Of a DNA stretch of 64,000 bases, positions 55,441-64,000 are shown one piece after another. Within the stretch, counting starts at the first letter, position 1. Each line of letters starts with the position of its first letter. Below the pieces are notes generated by a model, which did no database searches, had not been told where the DNA came from, and saw only the letters and a list, made by a program, of their open reading frames with translations. The position numbers and the translations under genes are program-made. Where the stretch lies: NCBI GenBank assembly GCA_936432065.2, contig OW386292.2:105481829-105545828 (forward strand), read 5' to 3'. Source of the DNA: Rutpela maculata (lineage: Eukaryota; Arthropoda; Insecta; Coleoptera; Cerambycidae).

Positions 55441-55869
55441 CTGTAGGCTTCAAAACGAGTCATTTGAGACGTCATTTGTTAAGAATTTTTTTTTCAATTT
55501 CAACAATTTCAAAGTAATAAAAAAATCATTTTCAAACTTTCTTTAACTTTTTATTAAACATTTGTGAAATCTAAGTACATCAAACATAAACAATTTACAA
55601 CTAGCATTCAATAATAGTTATAATACATCACCAAATATGTTTCTATAAAATAAATGCTTCATCGTGACTTACGACACGTCTGAAAGTGACACACGAAACA
55701 CGACTCATTAAGTGATACGAAGTGAACTTTGGAAGTTTCAATTCGTACAACAACACGTCTTGACATAATTCCGGATTCTTTGTGTTTAGTGCGTCACTTT
55801 GAGACACGCCACCCTTTATAATTCTATCCTACGAAGTATCAAAAGAAATACTTTATCCTATTTTCAATA

Positions 55870-56030
55870 AATATTAGTTAAATCATCCTATCCTATCCTA
55901 TCCTATCCCATCCTATCCCATCCAATCCCATCCCATCCCACCCCATCTCACCCCATCCCACCCCATCTCACCCCATCCCATCCCATCCCATCCCATCCCA
56001 TCCTATCCTACCCTACCCTACCCTATCGAA
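55870..56030. repeat. Pentanucleotide satellite (TCCTA/TCCCA)n
   Basis: About 160 bp of five-base units, mostly tccta, tccca, ccccatc and ccta variants. A shorter run of the same unit reappears at about 56221-56245, on the other side of the dispersed repeat. Confidence 0.95.
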
Positions 56031-56235
56031 ATTTAGTACACATATGTACTTTAACGCTATCTAAAACTAGATGATTATATTTTCATCTTGTTTCGTCGAA
56101 AGGTTGGGAGGTAAATTGGGGTAAATTTGGGATAAATAGGTAAATCTAACAGGTGAGAGTCCATAAAACTGATATTTATTATGTACAAGAGAAGCTAAAG
56201 TCTCAAAAAAAAAATTGGCATCCTCTCCTATCCTA
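56030..56235. repeat. Dispersed repeat copy (related to 16880-17070)
   Basis: Same orientation and order of motifs as the copy at 16.9 kb ('acacatatgtactttaacg', 'taaataggtaaatc', 'gagagtccataaaa'). It is framed by satellite on both sides. Confidence 0.8.
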
Positions 56236-56249
56236 TCCTATATCTATCA

Positions 56250-56328
56250 TATCCAAAGAAAACCTTATCGAAGGTAACTATGGATCGAAAATCCATGGCT
56301 CCCTTCGATAAGGATTTCTTCCGATAGC
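56250..56328. repeat. Short hairpin
   Basis: 'gaaaaccttatcgaagg' pairs with 'cccttcgataaggatttc', and inside it 'ctatggatcgaaaatccatgg' forms a second stem. It may be the terminus of a small element. Confidence 0.75.
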
Positions 56329-56364
56329 ACTTACAAGTAAAATATTTCATCCATGTACTAATAT

Positions 56365-56700
56365 TTATTTCGATCTTCGTCTTAACAATAGGTGCCGCTT
56401 CTTTCCTGCCGCCAAATCTTCGATATCTGGCGCCACCTGCGGCAACGCCTCAAAAATGGCAGGAACATTGCCCTCCATAGTCGCTATCTGATCCTTTAAC
56501 ATTAATTCCAAAACAAAGGCGTCGTCGAGGGGCAACACTTGCCTAGCAACACCTCTCCCTACGAGGGCTCTTTCTCTGCTCTTCAGTTGAGCACCCGTAA
56601 AACCCAAAAATTCTGGCAACCGTGCAAACGATTCGTAGACCGTAAAGCTTTTGCATTTTGCAAAGTTTTTGGACGTCAGCTGCAATCGGTATAAGTACAC
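56365..56700 (-). CDS. Hypothetical frame, 111 codons, no ATG start
   Basis: The frame begins with GTG after a stop and has no early Met, so it would need an upstream exon. It contains 'FLGFTGAQLKSRERALVGRG' and ends 'AAGKKRHLLLRRRSK'. The G+C content is higher than its neighbours. It is not recognised and is reported only because of its composition. Confidence 0.25.
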   Translation of the reverse strand: MYLYRLQLTSKNFAKCKSFTVYESFARLPEFLGFTGAQLKSRERALVGRGVARQVLPLDDAFVLELMLKDQIATMEGNVPAIFEALPQVAPDIEDLAAGKKRHLLLRRRSK

Positions 56701-58559
56701 TTCGCTTTATTTTTACTCACAGCGATGTCCACATAGAAGGACTGGAAAATTATACAAAATTATTACGTATTCTTAATCCCATCTTCTAATCATATAGGAT
56801 TAAATGTGAAAGTAGAAATTTTATATCTACTTGAAAATTGCGTCGTTTAGTTTTTTTACTTTTCAAATGATGTAGTTCCAAATCCTTATTATAATTCTTT
56901 TATGTAATGTTCGTGGAATCTAGAAACAAAAAAGTATTTGGAATCGACAGTAGACCGTTTCAATATTAATTTTTTTTTTATCACTAATGAAATTTTTTTT
57001 AAAGTAATTTCTATGATAATAGTTGCAGAAAATGCTACCATTCACTTCGACAAATTTTTGACTTGTTCGAGGCGTTGAATTTACGGCAGGTAAAATTATG
57101 TGGCGATTATTATGCAAATTATTACAAGCCTCCTGAATCCTCGATCTCAACCCCACATAAAAAAGTATAAAACAGTGAGGTATGGGCGGATCTAGGTAGC
57201 CAATTGCAATCAACTACGACACTAATATAAACATGTAAATAAAAAGTTTGTAACTGAAACTTTTGTCACAACGCTTATTTACACAAGCAACTCTTTTTAT
57301 TTTCTACTTTCAAATTTAATGCTGCGGAAAAGCATCGTTGTAGAAATGTTAATTTTATCAAAAACCGTAAGAATTTGGAAAAGCCGAAAAAAATCTTTGC
57401 CGCCTTCAAAGGAACGTATATTAAAATTCTTCTATTAAATTTGACCTGTGCCGTACAGCGAAATGTTCTAATTTGAAAGATAATCAATCGATTAATGAAA
57501 CCGCTGTCCAAGGAATTATTACTTCCACATTCAAGTCTCTCGCAACACAATATTATATTTGCACTCCACTATGTGCAAATAATTGTTTATGGAACTTTAA
57601 TAGTATAATAGTATTTGAAATCGTGTACTCCAAAAACCCATAAAATTAAATGCCACATCGGCAATGGGGGTGAAGCGGTGGTGGGGGTGAATGTCAGGGA
57701 AACATGAAATTTTTCCAAATAAATGATGATTTTTTGTTACTGTTTATCTTTTTGTGTTACTATGTAAACTTAAGTAAATAAAAACGTTTCGTAAAATAAT
57801 AAAAACCCTATATTAAAATCATTTTTCTTAAATTTTCACACAGAATATCAATTTTAGCTGCATAGTGCCTACCTTTTTTTTCCTGAAGAATGAGCGGTTG
57901 ATGTAACGGTATATAAAAAAATAGGGTGCCATTTAAAAAAATTATTTTTTTCTTGATTTGAAAATTAGGATATTCAAGACGTGTTCTTCACATCATTTTT
58001 AACTTTTTCCGAAAAATTGTTTGATAGTTTAATAACTTATTGAAACATTAAGAAGATATCAAAGGATCATTCGGTACTATCGACTAGTTTTGAAGATAAT
58101 CGCAATAAAGAGAAACGCTACAAACGCAATAAATTATTTAAAAATTGTAATCACTCATAAACTGTAGGGAATCGAGATGTATTATCAAACTTCACCTTAA
58201 TTTTCATAAGGAATGTAAGAAAAATGGAATAATTTCATCAAAAATAACAATGTTGATGTCAACTTCCGGTATAACCGGAAATATCAAAAGTTCGAAAATA
58301 TTTTAGAATGGTAAATCTTTTCTGAAAATCCATTCGACCAAAATTTCAAAACGATATTCAAATTCAGTCCGGAAATACGTCTAGGGGGTGGGTTCGAAAC
58401 GAACACCCTGTATAGGTACCACCTAATATTTTCGAATTGATAAAAATTTTAAATCGAAAATTAAAAACTTATTTTATATAATTATTACAAGCGAAATAAA
58501 CAATTCTATTATTATTTTTTGTTTAACCCGCACCCACGTATATGTATACGATTTGTTTG
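56701..58559. other. No gene; rearranged dispersed repeat
   Basis: 57470-57690 carries a reverse-complement copy of the 17.2-17.35 kb repeat. A 'gaacaccctgtata' string at about 58402 marks a probable small DNA-element end. The remainder is AT-rich. Confidence 0.5.
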
Positions 58560-59480
58560 TTAAAGAACCCCAGACCAATTGTATGGGTAATTTGTTGTCG
58601 ACGAAATCGTTGCAAATTCAAGGCATAGAATCCTTAGGTCATTCTCAATGAGAACTGCTATGGATAAAGTTCTAAAATGTCTTATTTTAAAAATACAGCA
58701 GGTCGAAGCTCCAAAATTCAAAATTTTAAAAACGATTTTACGTATTTTTGTATCGAAACGGACTTACGTATTGATTTGTATGAAGCAGTTACATGAATAA
58801 TATATTGTGTACTTATGTAAATAAGTATATAATTACTTTTGCCCTTATTTATATACCAGTAGGATACACAATGGGCGCAAAAGTTATTAGTATGCAAAAG
58901 CTTACTTTTACTTTTATTATTTAATTTGCATTAAGAATAAAATACTGATAAAATACTGATATTCAGTGCAATACAGGAAAAAACATTATAATACATTATT
59001 GTAATACTCTATATATAACAAGGGCTCTTATAAAAATGAATACAATACAATTGGTTACCAAACAAATTCTTTGATTCTAATGTTGATACAGTATACTTAA
59101 TTATGATAAACAAAATCTTACTTTATTTTAAAAATAAATAATACGGATAGATACGGGAAATAAATAATAAATAATTCATATAATAAAGATATTTACTAAA
59201 GTTATTAGTATGCAAAAGCTTACTTGTACTTTTATTATTTAGTTTGCATTAAGAATAAAATATTTACTGATATTCAGTGCAATACAGGAAAAACATTTTT
59301 ATAATACTCTTATGAAAATGGCTCATATAAAAATTAATAGGTACAATACAACTGCTTACTAAACAAATTCTTTGATTCTAATGTTGATACAGTATACTTA
59401 ATTATGACAAACAATAATCTGATTCTAAAAATCTTGTTTTATTTTAAAAATAAACAACACGGGAAATAAATAATATCCGG
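58560..59480. repeat. Partial fold-back copy with internal tandem duplication
   Basis: 58560-58760 matches the left end of the 54.5-kb fold-back. About 58880-59150 and 59197-59470 are tandem copies of one another, sharing 'aagttattagtatgcaaaag' and 'tctaatgttgatacagtata', with small indels and no coding potential. Confidence 0.75.
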
Positions 59481-59620
59481 TCTGGAGACTAAAAAAAATT
59501 TCTGTCTCTGGCTTTACTCTGTGTAGCAATGGCTTTTCAGACTGAAACAACAGATTCAAGTCTGTCATAAGCCCTAGGTATATGACAGAAACTCCAGGTA
59601 AATTATGGTAAATGGATTTG

Positions 59621-60700
59621 TTATAGTTTGCAACATAGTGTCCGTCGTATGTGATGATGGGTTTGAAGCACGGATTCCATTAGATACTGTTTGAGTGGCT
59701 CATACTTCTCAAGTACTCTGTCAACGCAAGCTTTTCTTGATAACCACCTTGTTATGGTTGGAGATAGTATTTTATGTATATCTACATTGAAAAAATTTTG
59801 AAATTCCTCAAATTTACTTCTGCATAAGGAGCTCCTATTAAAGTGGCTGTCTATATCACGAGGTAGGTCTTCCACATGCCTTGACAGTTTCAAGCAGGCT
59901 TTTGACGTTACTAAATGTGCCATATGACAGGAGCTCCTGATGCAGATAGTATGCGGCAACACTTCTTTTAGAAGAGAAAACACAGAATGGTGTTCCCCAA
60001 CCATCACATTAGTGGTATCTGATGAAAAGCCCACTAGATTTGTTAACGGAATTTTTCTGGATGTTAATGAATCTTTTAATATGTGAAATAAATCATTAGG
60101 TGTGGAACCGTGAGCTTCAACCACATTAAAGAATTGTGTTTTTTAACTAAATGTTTTTTAATAGAAATATCTGTCGTTTCGTCCATTACCAATGAGAAGG
60201 AGAATCCTGGCACTCCTAATCTATTATTTAAATCGGTAAGAAAACTATTACCTAAATTATTGCATAAAATGGCAGTGGCTTTAGTTCTTTTTAAATTAAT
60301 TTGTTGTGCAATTTTTGAATTGGGAAATATATTTTTTAAGAGTGGAGACAAAGAATCCATTAATAAAAAAGGTAGATTGTTCTGAACCAATAGACCACAT
60401 AATTTAATTTCGGCATTTTTTATGGCCACTTCTCCCTTTGGTTTATTTTGGAGGTACTTGTTTCCCAATTTAAGTTGTGTTTTTCACTCTCCGAGTGTTT
60501 TGTTAATACTGTTCCGTGAGCTACTGCATCTGTATACTACATCTGTATTACATACCTTAGAAAATGCGAAAATTCGTTCCCTTGCCTTGCTGGTTTTGAA
60601 GATTTTTCTAACTAACTCTTGAATTGAGGTACGTTTATCCAGGAACTTACAAGTCCTGTTTTTTTTTTGTCTTTTTCTTGGATTTTCGAGTGTTTTCCTT
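59621..60700 (-). pseudogene. hAT transposase, N-terminal and catalytic half
   Basis: From about 60620 the minus strand reads a degenerate BED-like finger ('FSKVCNTDVVYRC'), then 60468-60076 'AEIKLCGLLVQNNLPFLLMD', 'KRTKATAILCNNLGNSF' and 'FSFSLVMDETTDIS', where the D of 'DETTD' is catalytic. A frameshift with loss of perhaps 40 residues follows at about 60125. 60124-59621 then reads 'LTNLVGFSSDTTNVMVGEHH', with the second catalytic D, and 'RSSCHMAHLVTSKACLKLSR'. The dimerisation tail is missing. Related to SCAND3/KIAA1586-like hAT proteins. Confidence 0.75.
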
Positions 60701-62272
60701 TTTCTTGTTTGTGGTGAATTATCAGTCTAACATGAATAAATCGGTATATATGATTTAGTATAAAATTAATTATAATTAATTTTTTTTCTTAAATTATTTA
60801 AAACCTGAAATATGAAATATCACCACTTGGCCTTAGCAAAAATTATAATAAATACCACCCATTAAGGTAATAAATACCACCCGTTAAGGTAATAAATAAT
60901 ACAATTCAAGCAAAACACAAGTGGTAACTGCGAACGACTAGCTGATCTAGTGCGAGAGCTGGGCTTTCATGGGTTCGTTTCTCTTTAGGTGAGTAAGAGG
61001 TAGAATTAATATTTTTACAGTACTACACCAAACCCGTTTGTTTCGTTATCCAGGTAGCTAAAGAAAATGATGTTATATCAGGGCGCCATCCACAGAAAAA
61101 TTGAAGCAATGGCTAAAAAGCGAAACTGACCGCTGTGGATGGGTCTGATTGTAGATAGAACAGACACAGACAAAAAATAATAAAAAATGAAATTTAAGAT
61201 AAAAAAATCACAATTTATTAGTAAACTTCAAAATTATTATCAAAACAAATGTAGAACAATAAATAGCAAATTTAATAAGGATTACGTAATCTCATTGACT
61301 AATAAATATCTCTAATTAATCTTATGAACACTACAAAATTAAAACGTTAAATGGTTCTAATAAATCAGTTATGTGCAATGAGATATTTTAGTTATCAATA
61401 CTTAAAGAAAATTAGCGAACAAATAACTCAATTAAAAATTAGTTAGTTAGTTCACTGATATGTGCAAAAATATGTTTTTATGCAATAAATACAGAAATAC
61501 AATAAATGAAAAATATCACTTTCTCACCAATTTTCTAAAATGCGATACACTAGGCGATAGGTACTGGTGAGCTCCAATAGTCCCTGCCAAAGGTCTCCAC
61601 TAAACACAGATGGCCCCTCGACGTGGTAGGATGACTGCTCGACCTGTACAACGCTAGTTTTGCTATTTGTAGAAATCACGTGAGTTGACTAAAGTTGGCT
61701 CTAACTTGACTGAACTAGACTTGACTAACTTGACTGGACTATCATGAGGTTATTGTATGAATTTCTCAAAAGATATTTAACCACACCCAACTGAACTACA
61801 AGATTTCCCCTTATCGTTTTGACTTCAATTAATATCTCGTAGGCAAACCAATCGATATGAATCTTGACTCCATGTTATGTCAAATATAAATCAAATGAAA
61901 TGACAAAATTGTTAAATACTAATATAAATGAAATTGTTGTCTTAAATTATCAGCAAAATGATAGTATAATCGTTTAATCAGCAAAAACAATATCATTTAC
62001 CTTTTAATAAAATAATCATAATGAAAGTATAATCGTTTAATCAATTAATTGGCAAACTTTAAACAGCAAAACTCCTACGTTTGGGAAGGAAGAAAAATAG
62101 TTATTAACACGTGTTCGCACAAATATGGTTATCTTAAATAAGTTGATAAAAATAAATTAAATGGCAGATAAAGAAAATATGGCTAAAGGCCGTTAGATAT
62201 GAGTTAGAGGAATTAATTAAATAATTCTAAATACCTTTTACTGAATGGATCACTTAGATAAACGCCCATAAC
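60701..62272. other. No gene; possible LTR region
   Basis: A 'gggcgccat' at 61081-61089 reads 'tggcgccc' on the minus strand, the start of many LTR primer sites, but the following bases do not match the lysine tRNA site at 31343. If real, an LTR would extend rightward from about 61090, possibly to the repeat at 62273-62755. Near-repeats of 'gactaacttgactgg' occur at about 61685-61745. Confidence 0.35.
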
Positions 62273-62755
62273 ACAGAAGTGACAATTATGTATTGTCTTA
62301 AATTACCGAACAAACTGGGAGTGATTGGACTTGCTGATACAGAAACGGGAAATGAATTTTACTCCCCTCTGTCAGTTAATAAAAAGGTACCCCTACCAAA
62401 CTCTGTTTCGGTGTTACCATATTTCATAAAACAAAATTTATTAAAATAACTAAAAGATGTGGAAGTTTGCGGTAAATTGAGAATTACTAATTAAGCGGAT
62501 ATGGCCTGTGTGTTTAATGGGTGAAGGTGACAGAAACTGTAAAATACAAAATAAACAGATGTTTAAATACAAAAATATAAATAAACATTATCTTAAATCT
62601 AATTACATTTGTAAGGATAATTAAATGTCTGGGCAATAATTACTATAGATGGCAAATACTTGTACGGTATCTCTTAAATAATAAGTGTGATTTGCTGGAA
62701 TTTAATAAAAATGCGTAAAATTCCCAGATATACGCAACAAATACTTGCTTAAATT
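62273..62755. repeat. Dispersed repeat, copy B
   Basis: Partner of positions 1-475, same orientation, diverged by substitutions and small indels, including an extra 'gtgaaggtgacagaaa' segment at about 62522-62537. Confidence 0.75.
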
Positions 62756-62812
62756 ATCACCCAGTACACAGATTTTTTTTTTTTTGAAAAAATGTATACC
62801 TATGCTTACACA

Positions 62813-63195
62813 CTAAATACTTACATCATTATCATTACCACTGCTGTGTTCCTGTACACATGATGTCGACGAAGGCCCCAATTTAGCGTAATTATCACAT
62901 ATTGTTGAGGTAACAGTACTACATCCTGGTTTTTCTTGATATTCATCAGGTTTTATTTTTTCTAATTTTTTTATCACATCCTCTAAAGATGGTTTTGTTT
63001 TTGGAGCCTGTTTTTGTTTTCTCTGAAAATACAACATAACTATACCACACTAAATTAATAACTAGTTCAGCTACACAAATACTTTATAGACTTCTGAAAA
63101 CTTGCTAATGTTAATACTTCTATCAGAATAAAAAAAAGTTTTACCTTATAATCAGTAAGCCACTTATCGATTTTGTCCCTTCAGCAATGCTGGTA
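62813..63195 (-). CDS. Two exon-like segments, unknown (possibly hAT-related)
   Basis: Upstream segment (about 63195-63146) reads 'DKIDKWLTDYK' up to a donor AAG|GTAAAA. The downstream segment (about 63021-62823) follows an acceptor 'gtattttcag' and reads 'RKQKQAPKTKPSLEDVIKKL' to '...EHSSGNDND' at a consensus donor GTAAGT. Phase is consistent across the gap. The composition is hydrophilic and no domain is recognised. It may be linker sequence of a transposase-derived gene. Confidence 0.35.
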
Positions 63196-63599
63196 GCACC
63201 ACTTTTTCAATTACCACGCACAGGTTGATTTAACACAACTTGCAAAATTTTAGTCACCCTATTTATTTTAAATTTATTTATTATTATTTTATTTTACAAG
63301 TAAAAGTGGAAATAAGTGTCGACACTGCCGATCATATATAAAACACAGAATTACAGAATATGTAGTATGGAAGTTTAGAAAGATCTGGGTAAAGTACAGA
63401 CGTTATAGGTAGTAATGTAAAAATACCGTATTTTATATTTGTCGTATTATACACTGCATAATACGGTAAAATACCAATTCATGGTCAGGAAAGTGAAGGA
63501 TAAAGACAATAAGGACAAGAAAGATAAAGATGATAAAGATAAACACAATTAAGAAAGTTAGACTTATTTTATTTAATCAGTATTATTTGCTAGAGAAAA

Positions 63600-63960
63600 A
63601 CTTGTAACTTATAAAATCTAGCTATTCTCGTCTTCGCTGTCAGCCGTAACAATGGAAATAATTTTTTGTACATGTACTTCATTTATGGTATTATCAATGA
63701 TTTTGAATACAATTGGATCTGGCGTAGTAATGACATTTACTATCGATTCTCGTCTAAAACCATGAACAAATGATAAACAGACATTAGCAAAAAATTGTTA
63801 TTTACTAGGTTATTAGTCTTATCGTATTCCTTATTCAAAAGTGGCACTGACATTTGATATCTAGTGGGAAGTTCTAAGCTCGGTCGAATTTTTCTGAAAA
63901 GTTGCTTCCAATGTTCATTTTCGGTGAAATTTAACACGTTGATCGCCATGACGGGCCGTA
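63600..63960 (-). pseudogene. hAT transposase core fragment
   Basis: The minus strand from 63949 reads 'NEHWKQLFRKIRPSLELPTR' and 'YQMSVPLLNKEYDK', the hAT segment preceding the catalytic core. After a one-base shift near 63760 it reads 'RRESIVNVITTPDPIVFKII', matching the 'R..x.NF....P.P.F.K' that follows the first catalytic D; the D itself falls at the break. The fragment ends at about 63620 in an acidic 'TADSEDENS'. The start is close to the window edge, so the N-terminus may lie outside. Confidence 0.65.
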
Positions 63961-64000
63961 CAGTTCTTACGGCGCCATGTCGGTCCAGACGGACCGCCGA

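Noticed and set aside
55870..56030. CRISPR-like array
   Set aside because: Five-base simple repeat without spacers in a eukaryotic context.
56365..56700. Confident protein-coding gene
   Set aside because: No ATG, no family resemblance and no splice sites to neighbours; listed only at low confidence.

Overview
This window looks like a transposon-dense, AT-rich arthropod (most likely insect) genomic region. It is not bacterial: the longest open frame is a LINE gag, nearly every other recognisable frame is a decayed transposase or retroelement piece, and several exons end in canonical eukaryotic splice donors. No conventional multi-exon host gene can be identified with confidence. The insect assignment is inferred from the mix of elements (ISL2EU, hAT, piggyBac, pogo, Penelope, gypsy with env, Ty1/copia) and from a densovirus insertion.

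Layout. 0-9 kb: an edge repeat, a broken zinc-finger/tyrosine-recombinase-like gene (minus), two fold-back sequences and a broken gene of an uncharacterised animal family (minus). 9-13.4 kb: a near-perfect 2-kb inverted repeat carrying the 3' end of a gypsy-type element (integrase tail plus env-like gene) lodged in a piggyBac transposase. 14-17 kb: MULE-like, copia and other transposase scraps. 17.8-21.3 kb: an ISL2EU-type transposase (minus) interrupted by a Penelope-like fragment with inverted flanks. 21.6-23.3 kb: a hAT tail and a duplicated CCCH zinc-finger sequence. 25-28.2 kb: an intact 641-aa LINE-type gag with no reverse transcriptase, bracketed by 222-bp direct repeats. 28.2-35.6 kb: a fold-back with Pol III-like boxes, a LINE tail, an LTR with a lysine-tRNA-type primer site, orphan exons and a gag-like frame.

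35.8-39.5 kb is the standout: an endogenous ambisense densovirus. NS3 and a truncated NS1/NS2 read leftward and a split VP gene (phospholipase A2 frame plus capsid frame) reads rightward, both away from one 244-bp terminal palindrome in the middle. Viral genomes carry these palindromes at their two ends with genes reading inward, so the insertion preserves an end-to-end junction (circular or concatemeric form). NS3 and VP remain open; NS1 is frameshifted and lacks its helicase.

39.5-64 kb: a small two-exon gene of unknown function, hAT, ISL2EU, LINE RT and P-like transposase pieces, a piggyBac/pogo in-frame chimera, a full-length decayed piggyBac, a fold-back repeat family, a TCCYA satellite, two more hAT transposases and the second copy of the edge repeat. 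The genes do not form a pathway; the window is a record of repeated, nested insertion. Identity calls rest on recognising motifs by eye; no database search was run.
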